The notes under the pieces are model-generated. The model did not search any database. It had not been told where the DNA came from and saw only the letters and a list, made by a program, of their open reading frames with translations. From positions 652 through 45,608 of IMG/VR virus record IMGVR_UViG_3300030060_004387: 44,957 bases of DNA; one strand, written 5' to 3'. This stretch comes from a virus. Of this stretch, positions 36,341 to 43,396 are shown in pieces. The translations under genes were made by a program, and so were the position numbers. Positions within the stretch are counted from its first letter, which is position 1; each line of letters opens with the position of its first letter.

Positions 36341-37365
36341 GCTTATTATTAACCTTACTATTTAGCTGTACAGCGATACAAGCACAAGAGCTAAAGAAAG
36401 CGTTTAAGTTTTCTACATTCTATGCAGCTGTTAACGGAGGTAACTCTATATCAGATCAGACTATATATTCTGTTACTGACGGGCTAACTCAGGAGACTAT
36501 AGCAACACCGTTTGATTATAGTTTATCTATGGGTGTTCGTAAGATTGCTAGATTTGGTTACGAGAATAGAGCCAATGCTTTCTATGACGGTACAGAGACA
36601 TCTTACTCTGCTGACGCTAATATAGGTAAGCGTAACGGTATAGAGTTTCTTGGGGAGGTTACATATGAAAGACAGCAAGGCCGGGAGTTCTTCAATCAAC
36701 ACCACTTTTTTCGTTACATCGGAGATAAAGTTATGGCAAAAGTTGAATACCTTGAAGACGGATTTGCAGACATTGAATACTTCGAGGCATCTCAAAGATA
36801 TAGACTTAAGCTCGGTAAGAAGTTTTCTATCCACGCAGGAGTTGCTCAACGTATCTCAGAACCCTATGGATACGATCCACTCGCTGAATGGAAGCTTGCA
36901 AACGGAGATATTCACTACACTTACCTCGCGCTTCAAGAAGGATATACTCACAACCTTACAACTGGAGAATACATGGCTCCAGACGGAACAGTTGTCGCTT
37001 CAAACACTGAGGTCTGGGAAGCAGTCACTATCCCTGAAGTCTTATCTGAATACTCTGCTAGAAAAAGAAATGAACTTGCTCGCCAGTGGAATTACTCAGT
37101 GGTTGCCGGGTTCGACTTCTATCACTTTACAGAGGACTTCTGGTTCCACACTTGGGGAAATGTTATGCCCTACCATTACGACACAGGTGGGGAATATATG
37201 TATCACAACACAGTGGACGGCCAGTGGCTTGACTACTCGGGCGGACTTATTTTCGGGCACAGATTCAACAAACACATTGGAGTTTTTCTTGAAGGTAGAT
37301 ATAACAAATACTGGAATAGGGAATGGTATAACTTTAAGTGTGGTGCAAACTATGTAATCTTCTAA
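36322..37365 (+). CDS. Exported outer-membrane beta-barrel-like protein
   Basis: 347 residues with a signal peptide (MLLSRLSLLLTLLFSCTAIQ, probable cleavage after AIQA). The mature part alternates polar and hydrophobic residues, is rich in Tyr, Trp and Phe (KVMAKVEYLEDGFADIEYFE; YRLKLGKKFSIHAGVAQRIS; HIGVFLEGRYNKYWNREWYN) and ends in Phe, the usual terminal residue of outer-membrane barrels. It would sit in the host outer membrane, not the virion. The ATG lies 19 nt inside the giant gene. Codon use changes sharply near 36640: before it 6 of 7 Ile codons are ATA and 11 of 12 Leu codons are TTA/CTA; after it 0 of 9 Ile are ATA and 12 of 13 Leu are CTT/CTC. Possible roles include superinfection exclusion and altered uptake. 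Confidence 0.65.
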   Translation: MLLSRLSLLLTLLFSCTAIQAQELKKAFKFSTFYAAVNGGNSISDQTIYSVTDGLTQETIATPFDYSLSMGVRKIARFGYENRANAFYDGTETSYSADANIGKRNGIEFLGEVTYERQQGREFFNQHHFFRYIGDKVMAKVEYLEDGFADIEYFEASQRYRLKLGKKFSIHAGVAQRISEPYGYDPLAEWKLANGDIHYTYLALQEGYTHNLTTGEYMAPDGTVVASNTEVWEAVTIPEVLSEYSARKRNELARQWNYSVVAGFDFYHFTEDFWFHTWGNVMPYHYDTGGEYMYHNTVDGQWLDYSGGLIFGHRFNKHIGVFLEGRYNKYWNREWYNFKCGANYVIF

Positions 37366-37368
37366 GAT

Positions 37369-37653
37369 ATGGCTATTTATAAATACAATAAAGGTCCTTT
37401 AAGAATGACTGACGCGCAATACGCTAAGAAAAATAAAAAGATGCGCGAGGATAATCCTGGTATGGCTAGCAGAAAAACAAAAGGCAGTCATGTTGATCGA
37501 GTTAAGTTTGCGTGTAGGTTCGGACCTCAAAACCACCCTATGAAAAACGATAAAGGAGAACCAACTGGTTATGCACACGCATTAAAAAACTGGGGCTTTA
37601 GCAGCGCAGCTGAGGCTAATGCGTTTTGTAGAAAACATAAAAAGAAGAAGTAA
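37369..37653 (+). CDS. Small basic phage protein
   Basis: 94 residues, strongly basic. It begins MAIYKYNKGPLRMTDAQYAK and continues with KMREDNPGMASRKTKG, VKFACRFGPQNHPMKNDKGE and a C-terminal helix (SSAAEANAFCRKHKKKK). Two cysteines and several His could bind a metal, but no classical zinc pattern is complete. The combination FACRFG, MKNDKGEPTGYA and LKNWGFSS recalls small proteins in uncultured marine phages, function unknown to me. It overlaps the next gene by one base (TAATG). A DNA-binding or minor virion role is possible. Confidence 0.55.
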   Translation: MAIYKYNKGPLRMTDAQYAKKNKKMREDNPGMASRKTKGSHVDRVKFACRFGPQNHPMKNDKGEPTGYAHALKNWGFSSAAEANAFCRKHKKKK

Positions 37654-38000
37654 TGGCATTTAAAATGAAATACAAAAACCTCAAAGCGGTTGTTGAGGAA
37701 TTACGAGGTGCAGTTAAAGCACATGGTAAGCAAGCGGATACTATTGAAAAGCATATTGATGATATGGAAGATAGTCCGATCAAAAAAATGCTTACTGAAA
37801 AACAGTCTAAACATATCGATACTAACAAAGACGGTAAGATAACTGGCGCGGATTTTCCTTTGAAGAAGCGTGGGCTGTGGGACAACATACATGCTAAAAG
37901 AAAAAGAATTAAAGAAGGTTCAGGCGAAACAATGAGGAAGCCTGGTGATAAAGGAGCTCCTTCGGCAAAAGACTTAAAAGACTCTCAAACAAAAAAATAA
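37653..38000 (+). CDS. EF-hand-containing small phage protein
   Basis: 115 residues. After an N-terminus that begins MAFKMKYKNLKAVVEELR and a helical region comes one canonical EF-hand loop, residues 56-67 (DTNKDGKITGAD), with Asp56, Asn58, Asp60, Thr64 and Asp67 as calcium ligands (Asp instead of Glu at the last position). The C-terminal part RGLWDNIHAKRKRIKEGSGE, followed by MRKPGDKGAPSAKDLKDSQ, is a motif I associate with many marine phage proteins. Calcium-stabilised capsid decoration or packaging accessory roles are plausible. It overlaps both neighbours by one base. The EF-hand is clear; the function is not. Confidence 0.65.
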   Translation: MAFKMKYKNLKAVVEELRGAVKAHGKQADTIEKHIDDMEDSPIKKMLTEKQSKHIDTNKDGKITGADFPLKKRGLWDNIHAKRKRIKEGSGETMRKPGDKGAPSAKDLKDSQTKK

Positions 38001-38284
38001 TGGCTAAGCAAATAGGTGAGGATACTAAAGTAACGTTTGACCTCAAAACAATAGGCATGGGCGTAGCAGGGTTAGCTGCTCTTATAGGTATGTGGTTTAC
38101 ACTACAAGCAGATATAGCAGAAGCAAAAGAACTACCTGAACCACTACCTCCAGACATTACTCGTATGGAGTTTGATATGAAAGATCAACTAGTGCGTCAG
38201 ACTATTATGACTACACAAGAAGATGTATCTGAGCTCAAGGAAGATCTTGATCGTATTGAAGAAAAAATAGATAAGCTGAACTAA
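38000..38284 (+). CDS. Single-TM coiled-coil protein
   Basis: 94 residues. One membrane helix lies at about residues 18-36 (IGMGVAGLAALIGMWFTL), preceded by a charged N-terminal tail (GEDTKVTFDLKT). It is followed by a Pro/Glu-rich linker (KELPEPLPPDI) and a C-terminal coiled coil (EDVSELKEDLDRIEEKIDKL). Topology resembles spanin-like or holin-accessory proteins, but no lipobox or outer-membrane partner motif was found. It overlaps both neighbours by one base and sits in a run of small membrane or exported proteins. A role in lysis or in the envelope is inferred from topology only. Confidence 0.55.
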   Translation: MAKQIGEDTKVTFDLKTIGMGVAGLAALIGMWFTLQADIAEAKELPEPLPPDITRMEFDMKDQLVRQTIMTTQEDVSELKEDLDRIEEKIDKLN

Positions 38285-38436
38285 TGAAAGAGTTTACGCA
38301 ACACTTCTTTGGTATGTGTGATAGTCATACATGTGATTACCACGGACACCCAAGTATTATATACGCTATAGCTTTTATAGCTATATGCTCTATTAGTAGT
38401 ATTGTAATTAATAAGAAAGCATGGAAGAGACAATGA
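38284..38436 (+). CDS. 50-residue Cys/His-containing single-TM protein
   Basis: A 50-residue frame, MKEFTQHFFGMCDSHTCDYH and on to a membrane helix (IIYAIAFIAICSISSIVI) and a basic end (NKKAWKRQ). The ATG overlaps the upstream stop (TAATG) and the TGA overlaps the next ATG (ATGA), so it fits the operon perfectly despite its small size. The N-terminal C-x4-C with three nearby His (HTCDYHGH) could bind a metal or heme-like group. It lies between a coiled-coil membrane protein and an exported thioredoxin-fold protein. No family was recognised; it may be a membrane partner of one of these. Confidence 0.55.
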   Translation: MKEFTQHFFGMCDSHTCDYHGHPSIIYAIAFIAICSISSIVINKKAWKRQ

Positions 38437-38789
38437 ACTTTAAAACAGTAATAGCATACGTGCTTTTAATGTTATGTATGTTCGCGGCCGGTACGGCGCT
38501 TAGCCAGAACATGTGCAACAGTGATATCTGTGTAGTACAGTTTAACGCTAGCTGGAATCAAAGCAATAGCGTAGATTATCTTGACAAGCTAACTGATTGC
38601 GAGATTATGAATATTAATATTGACGAAGGTACTTACCAGTCTGATTATAAGATCGTAGTAGTACCTACAATCATAGTGTTTAACGGTAAAGAGGTTGAAA
38701 GGTTCCAAGCAAATATAATGATGGAAATGGAAGCTACACGTAAAGATGTGCAAAGTGTAGTTGATGAAATAATATATAGCGATTTTTAA
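38433..38789 (+). CDS. Exported thioredoxin-fold protein lacking the catalytic CxxC
   Basis: 118 residues. A signal peptide (MNFKTVIAYVLLMLCMFAAG, probable cleavage near ALSQ) sends it to the periplasm. The remainder matches a compact thioredoxin fold: CVVQFNASWNQSNSVDYLDK, then INIDEGTYQSDYKIVVVPTI with the cis-Pro at residue 78, then VFNGKEVERF. The active site WCxxC is replaced by Trp41-Asn42-Gln43-Ser44-Asn45, so it cannot do dithiol-disulfide exchange. Such folds can act as chaperones or binding modules (T7 uses host thioredoxin as a processivity factor). I chose the start at 38433 (ATGA overlap); an ATG 12 nt earlier is possible. It is adjacent to the secreted protein gene. Confidence 0.6.
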   Translation: MNFKTVIAYVLLMLCMFAAGTALSQNMCNSDICVVQFNASWNQSNSVDYLDKLTDCEIMNINIDEGTYQSDYKIVVVPTIIVFNGKEVERFQANIMMEMEATRKDVQSVVDEIIYSDF

Positions 38790-41093
38790 ATGAAGAAGTT
38801 AACGTACGTATTTGTAGTAATATTTTGGCTACTAGCAAGTTGTGTATTTTCTCAAGTAGATACTATACCGCCGCCACCTTGTGGTATAACAAATTTACAA
38901 GGTGAGATATCTTGTTTTCCATGGTCGCCTAATCAAGGTGAACTAAGCGTAAACTGGGAGGCGCCACCAGGTTGTCAGCCTGTAGGGTTTCATAGAGGCG
39001 ATGACTTAAATAACTTACAGTTTATACCTTATGGCCCTTGGTTTGGTAATTACTTTTATGGCTATGCACAGTCTACGCCTGTATCTAGTAGTGAGTATTA
39101 CTTTATAGTAGAATCACCTGGCGGTATTATGGACACTCTTATATTAGACAATCCTAACTGTGGGCTTGGTTGTATGGATCCGCTAGCGTCTAACTATAAT
39201 CCATTTGCTGGTATAGAGTCTGAGTTTGAAGAGTCTTGTTTATATGGTAACGTATCTGAGTGCGGTGACACATTAACTCAGAACGTTTATGTAAGCATAA
39301 CCGGTGATACGTTTTCACAGTGGGAAACTAGCTGGGAAATATTAACTACAGACAGCGCGCCTATTGTTTTAGCTAGCGAAGAGCAGGGGTTTTATGAAAC
39401 CGCTGGACTTAATGTAACTACAGAGTATTGTATACCGTTAGGCGTAGAGTTTACATTTAATATATACGACTCGTATGGTGATGGTCTTGCTGGCTCTACT
39501 ACAGGTGGATCAGCTGATGGTGATGTATTAGTTTATACAGAGTGCGGTAACGTTATATACAGCATACTACCGTTTGAAGGACAAAACCCAGACTTCGGTT
39601 ATGAAGCTAATAGCGTGCCTAACTTGCTTAACCCTTGTCTACCAGAAAACCCACCGTTTGGTTGCTTAGACCCTAACTATTTAGAGTTTAACTCTCTTGC
39701 AGAAAACAACGATCAAAGCCAGTGTATAACACCTGCAATACCAGGTTGTATAAACGAAAACGCTTTTAACTATGATTCACTGGCTAACACTATGGACTTA
39801 GTGCCTGAGTGTGAATATACGTTAATGTTGTTTGATGGTGGTGGTGACGGTTGGGATAACTCATACTTAGGTGTAGTGCAAGACGGCGAACCTATTGGTG
39901 CGTTTACATGTACAGATCAAGATGCGTTTTATAATATTACAGTAAGCTCACTAACACATGTTGAGTTTACGTTTTATCCTGTAGAGTTTGGCGGCTTCTT
40001 TGGTCAAGGTGGAACTGTAACAGATATATCGCAAGTAGGATTTAAACTTATTAAGCCTAACGGAGATATTGTATTTGATAAAGGTACTAATCCTTGGCTT
40101 GATCCTGTAGAACCTAATAAAACCTATACGCCATATTTAAGATGTGGTAACTACTGTGAGCCATACTCATATGGTTGCACAGATGAAACAGCGCAGAACT
40201 ATAACCCTGAAGTAAACACAGAAGACGGTAGCTGTTACTACCAAGCTGGTTGTACGCAAGCAGGTTATTTAGAATATTACACACAAGGCTATGAAGCTGA
40301 TTACGATAACGGAGACTGTCAAACGTTAGCAGTATTTGGTTGCATGGACGAAGAAGCATTTAACTATAACCCAGAAGCAAACGTTGATAACGAGGGTTGT
40401 ATACCTGTAGTGTTAGGCTGCATGAACCCACTTGCTTTTAACTATAACCCGGCCGCTAATACCGATGATGATAGCTGTATACCTTTCATCTACGGTTGCA
40501 CGGACGCAACAATGTTTAACTATGATCCGGAAGCTAACGCTGAAGATGGTAGCTGTATTCCTTACATTTATGGCTGTACTGACAGTAGCGCCTTTAATTA
40601 TGATCCAGCTGCTAATACTGACAATGGCTCGTGCGAGGAAGTGGTGGTCGACTGTATGGACCCGCTAGCCTATAACTACAATGAGCTTGCAAACGAACCT
40701 GCAGACAACTGTTTATATGATGCTGTTTGTATTGGTGGACCCGGTGAACCATATTGGTTAAACGATTTGTGTTACGCATGGGTAATTGAAGCAGATCCAT
40801 ATTGCTGTAGCGATGAGTGGGATAACACTTGTCAAGCAACATACGATTATTGCAGTGTAACAGGTATAGAATCCGTGCTAGCTGGTGAAGACTTAGTTGT
40901 CTACCCAAACCCGGTGGGCAATGTGTTAAACATAAATCAAAACGTTGACGTAGACGTGATCGATTCAAATGGACGTATCATAGTATCTAAAACAAATACG
41001 AACGCGATAGACGCGTCCCTATGGCCTCCAGGAATGTATATGGTACGTATTATTTGGAACGGTCGCGTCGTAGTCAATAAAGTTATTAAATGA
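38790..41093 (+). CDS. Secreted T9SS-type surface protein with Cys/Asn-Tyr repeats
   Basis: 767 residues. A signal peptide (MKKLTYVFVVIFWLLASC) precedes a mostly beta region. The LASC could also be a lipobox, though T9SS cargo is normally cut by signal peptidase I. From residue 127 to 645 about ten repeats of G-C-x-D/N-x-x-A-x-x-Y-N-x-x-x-N/A, ending in C, are seen, closest together at 462-645. Next comes a Cys-rich module with DPYCCSDEWDNTCQATYDYC. Residues about 704-767 form a type IX secretion sorting domain (VYPNPVGNVLNINQ, then the usual short beta strands). Such proteins are exported to the cell surface of Bacteroidota, often as adhesins. It ends with a 4-nt overlap with the fibre gene. 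Confidence 0.85.
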   Translation: MKKLTYVFVVIFWLLASCVFSQVDTIPPPPCGITNLQGEISCFPWSPNQGELSVNWEAPPGCQPVGFHRGDDLNNLQFIPYGPWFGNYFYGYAQSTPVSSSEYYFIVESPGGIMDTLILDNPNCGLGCMDPLASNYNPFAGIESEFEESCLYGNVSECGDTLTQNVYVSITGDTFSQWETSWEILTTDSAPIVLASEEQGFYETAGLNVTTEYCIPLGVEFTFNIYDSYGDGLAGSTTGGSADGDVLVYTECGNVIYSILPFEGQNPDFGYEANSVPNLLNPCLPENPPFGCLDPNYLEFNSLAENNDQSQCITPAIPGCINENAFNYDSLANTMDLVPECEYTLMLFDGGGDGWDNSYLGVVQDGEPIGAFTCTDQDAFYNITVSSLTHVEFTFYPVEFGGFFGQGGTVTDISQVGFKLIKPNGDIVFDKGTNPWLDPVEPNKTYTPYLRCGNYCEPYSYGCTDETAQNYNPEVNTEDGSCYYQAGCTQAGYLEYYTQGYEADYDNGDCQTLAVFGCMDEEAFNYNPEANVDNEGCIPVVLGCMNPLAFNYNPAANTDDDSCIPFIYGCTDATMFNYDPEANAEDGSCIPYIYGCTDSSAFNYDPAANTDNGSCEEVVVDCMDPLAYNYNELANEPADNCLYDAVCIGGPGEPYWLNDLCYAWVIEADPYCCSDEWDNTCQATYDYCSVTGIESVLAGEDLVVYPNPVGNVLNINQNVDVDVIDSNGRIIVSKTNTNAIDASLWPPGMYMVRIIWNGRVVVNKVIK
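39168..40721 (+). repeat. About ten diverged Cys/Asn-Tyr protein repeats in the T9SS protein
   Basis: In the protein these read G-C-x-D-x-x-A-x-N-Y-N-P-x-A-N-x-D-x-x-S-C in their best copies (for example GCTDSSAFNYDPAANTDNGS). Copies start at about residue 127, and six of them follow each other in the last 550 nt. Spacing and sequence vary, so the DNA itself is only weakly repetitive. Confidence 0.75.
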
Positions 41094-42625
41094 AGTTTAT
41101 AGGCGAGCACCGTATACAAGAAGATACTAGATTTGCACGTTGTAATGTTTATCTACCTGATAACATTGCTGACCCAGGAGCTGACACCGATAAATTCCTT
41201 GTGTATGGTACTAATGGTTTGCTAGGGTATAGAACTGGAGCAGAGGTATTATCTGATATAGGTGGTTTAGGTACGTCAGCAACAGCTGCTGCCGCTTCTT
41301 TGGTGGCCCATGTCAATCAGGCTTTAGATTCAACTTGCTTTGTTACTTTCGCTACAGCTGCTACAGGTAATCTAGCCGCAAGTACTAATGCTGCACTTAC
41401 CTTCAATTCTACTAATGGAGATTTAGGAGCAACTACAGTTACAACAACTAGCGGTATTAACGCGGTGGGTACAATACATGTAGACGGGAATGCGAGCAGC
41501 TCAGCTAGATTAGAATTGTCAGAGGACACAGATGAAGGCGCTCATTTTGTTAGAATAGCAGTGCCAGCGTTAGCAGCGTCTATTAACTTTACACTACCTA
41601 ATGATGAAGGAACTGACGGTTATTTTCTAAAAACAGACGGTAGTGGAAATACTAGTTGGGCCGAAGCGGCAGGCGGTGGCGGTATTGCTTTTGATGGATC
41701 TACGGCGAACGGTGTCTTAACTTACAAAGACGCAGACGAAGCTACTGTTGAAGCTAATTTAACATATGATGGCGATGATTTAACATTAACATCTAGTAAC
41801 GCAAGTCAACCGGTTTTAAAAATGCAAACAACGCATACGCATGGAGGTAGAGCTGCAGAGCTAAGATTTATAAAGGATGCTGCTGACACTTCTAACGGAG
41901 AATCTATGGGGTTTATAACCTGGTATGGTGATGATGATGCGGGTAATAACCAACAGTTTATAAAAATAAAAGGCGAGATTGAAGAGTCTGGAAGTGGAAA
42001 TGAAGGCGGTAAACTTACTGTATACGTAGCCTCACATAATGGTACAGAAACGCAAGGTTTAGTTGTTGAAGATGGAGACGCATCAGGTGAGGTTGATGTA
42101 ACTTTAGGTAATGGCGCTAAGTCAATAGTAACTTGTCCAGGTAAATTAGTTGCAAAAACTATACAGTGTTTTTCTGCAAACTTCTTTGACGATCTTGGAA
42201 CAACAAAACACTACGTACCTTTAAGTACACAAAGTACTTCAGAGCAAACAAGTGACGGTAATACTTTAGTAGATTTTTTAGCCCCTTGCGATCTTTCAAT
42301 ACGTGAAGTTATGTTAAAGCTACCCGCGTCTACCACAGGCAGTGGTGATATAACAGCTGGCATAGAAACTTCTAATATTGGATCTACACCTACGACAAAG
42401 AGTTCGGTAGAAACTGAAACAGTATCTGTTACATCTTCAAATGATAATGATATTGTTCACTTTAGATTCAATGAAGCAACTCACGCTACGCTAGGCCAAA
42501 ACGTTTGTGTTACAATACAAAGCGATACAGATTTAAGTAGCTCGCAAAATTGGTATGTAAATGTAATAATGGAGCTAGACTGGAATACTATGCACACAGG
42601 CTCTAGTTCAGTACAAACAAGTTAA
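41090..42625 (+). CDS. Tail-fibre-like protein
   Basis: 511 residues starting MKFIGEHRIQEDTRFARCNV. The chain is rich in Ala, Thr, Gly, Ser and Asn in beta-like patterns. A central run of strands includes FTLPNDEGTDGYFLKTDGSG then NTSWAEAAGGGG, of a type often found in marine phage tail fibres and host-recognition proteins, where a repeated 'LPxDxGTxGQxLxxDGxGNxxW' segment is common. The C-terminal part, with CDLSIREVMLKLPASTTGSG, looks like a trimerising or receptor-binding tip. It has no signal peptide, in contrast to the upstream protein. It overlaps the upstream stop (ATGA) and lies one base before the next small gene. Confidence 0.65.
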   Translation: MKFIGEHRIQEDTRFARCNVYLPDNIADPGADTDKFLVYGTNGLLGYRTGAEVLSDIGGLGTSATAAAASLVAHVNQALDSTCFVTFATAATGNLAASTNAALTFNSTNGDLGATTVTTTSGINAVGTIHVDGNASSSARLELSEDTDEGAHFVRIAVPALAASINFTLPNDEGTDGYFLKTDGSGNTSWAEAAGGGGIAFDGSTANGVLTYKDADEATVEANLTYDGDDLTLTSSNASQPVLKMQTTHTHGGRAAELRFIKDAADTSNGESMGFITWYGDDDAGNNQQFIKIKGEIEESGSGNEGGKLTVYVASHNGTETQGLVVEDGDASGEVDVTLGNGAKSIVTCPGKLVAKTIQCFSANFFDDLGTTKHYVPLSTQSTSEQTSDGNTLVDFLAPCDLSIREVMLKLPASTTGSGDITAGIETSNIGSTPTTKSSVETETVSVTSSNDNDIVHFRFNEATHATLGQNVCVTIQSDTDLSSSQNWYVNVIMELDWNTMHTGSSSVQTS

Positions 42626-42626
42626 A

Positions 42627-42929
42627 ATGCAATACGGATTATATCACATAACATCGGCAACAACAACAGTGCTTATACCTAAAAACGGCACTAGAGGTTT
42701 GGTTAATAGTATACGTATATCTAATCAACACGCTAGTGATGTTGTTACCTTAGATTTATATTTAGATGACGACACAAATCAATCTTACTTTTTTAAAAAC
42801 TTAAGGCTGTATCCTGGTACTAGCGTGTTTCTTGATGAAAATGATGACGTTTCGTTTGATAACTCGGTCTTAGGTTTAAAGCTAACCACAGCAGGTAGTG
42901 GATTACCTGTGTCAGTAATTATAAGATAA
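42627..42929 (+). CDS. Small fibre-associated protein
   Basis: 100 residues, all-beta, starting MQYGLYHITSATTTVLIPKN. The pattern is GLVNSIRISNQHASDVVTLD, then LYLDDDTNQSYFFKNLRL, YPGTSVFLDENDDVSFDNSV and LGLKLTTAGSGLPVSVIIR, a compact jelly-roll-like unit. I recall such proteins next to fibre genes in marine phages, with no known function. No signal peptide or catalytic residues were seen. It is 1 nt from the upstream gene and overlaps the next ATG by one base (TAATG). A fibre cap or adaptor role is inferred from neighbours. Confidence 0.55.
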   Translation: MQYGLYHITSATTTVLIPKNGTRGLVNSIRISNQHASDVVTLDLYLDDDTNQSYFFKNLRLYPGTSVFLDENDDVSFDNSVLGLKLTTAGSGLPVSVIIR

Positions 42930-43390
42930 TGGATAAAATAAGTAAACATATAAGCTACAAAGAAGCTACACGTAGTAACACGGCGTTGCGTAGAGGTATA
43001 GAAAACATACCCGATGTAGAAGAGTTAGAAAACATGAAGCTTATAGCTGAAAAAGTTTTTGAACCACTGCGTAAGCACGTTGGAGGACCTATTAAGATTA
43101 ATAGTTTTTACAGATCGCCTGAGCTAAATGTAGCTATAGGTGGTAGTAAAAAATCTCAGCACTGCAAAGGCCAAGCAATAGACTTAGATGATACATACGG
43201 ACATAGGAGTAACGCAGCTATGTTTCAATGGATGCGCTATCATTTAGATTACGATCAAATGATATGGGAATTTGGCGACGATAAAAACCCAGCGTGGGTG
43301 CATATAAGTTATGTATCAGAAGACGAGAACAGGCATAGGTGCTTACGAGCCGTCAAGAAAAACGGTAAAACACATTACGAATTAATGTAA
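42929..43390 (+). CDS. M15-type peptidoglycan peptidase (endolysin candidate)
   Basis: 153 residues forming a single Peptidase_M15 (VanY/D-Ala-D-Ala carboxypeptidase-like) domain. The zinc-site signature SxHxxGxAxD is seen as SQHCKGQAIDLD with His78 and Asp85, and WVHIS gives His125. The chain starts with a typical YKEATRSNTALRRG segment, followed by RSPELNVAIGG. The enzyme would cut peptide cross-links in peptidoglycan at lysis. There is no signal peptide, so it needs a holin; candidates lie at 672 and 1816, 40 kb away. It is the last gene of the long + strand operon, followed directly by a bidirectional terminator. Confidence 0.85.
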   Translation: MDKISKHISYKEATRSNTALRRGIENIPDVEELENMKLIAEKVFEPLRKHVGGPIKINSFYRSPELNVAIGGSKKSQHCKGQAIDLDDTYGHRSNAAMFQWMRYHLDYDQMIWEFGDDKNPAWVHISYVSEDENRHRCLRAVKKNGKTHYELM

Positions 43391-43396
43391 AATAAA

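Noticed and set aside
36650-37357. A 235-codon + strand frame inside the barrel-like gene as a gene of its own
   Set aside because: The main frame has a signal peptide, barrel-like alternation and a terminal Phe. The second frame has no recognisable feature and is explained by the local lack of TA-ending codons. Kept only as a low-interest finding.
38790-41093. The T9SS-type gene as host DNA joined to the phage by misassembly
   Set aside because: It abuts the upstream gene exactly, overlaps the fibre gene by 4 nt and shares the codon use of its neighbours, all of which argue for a true phage gene.
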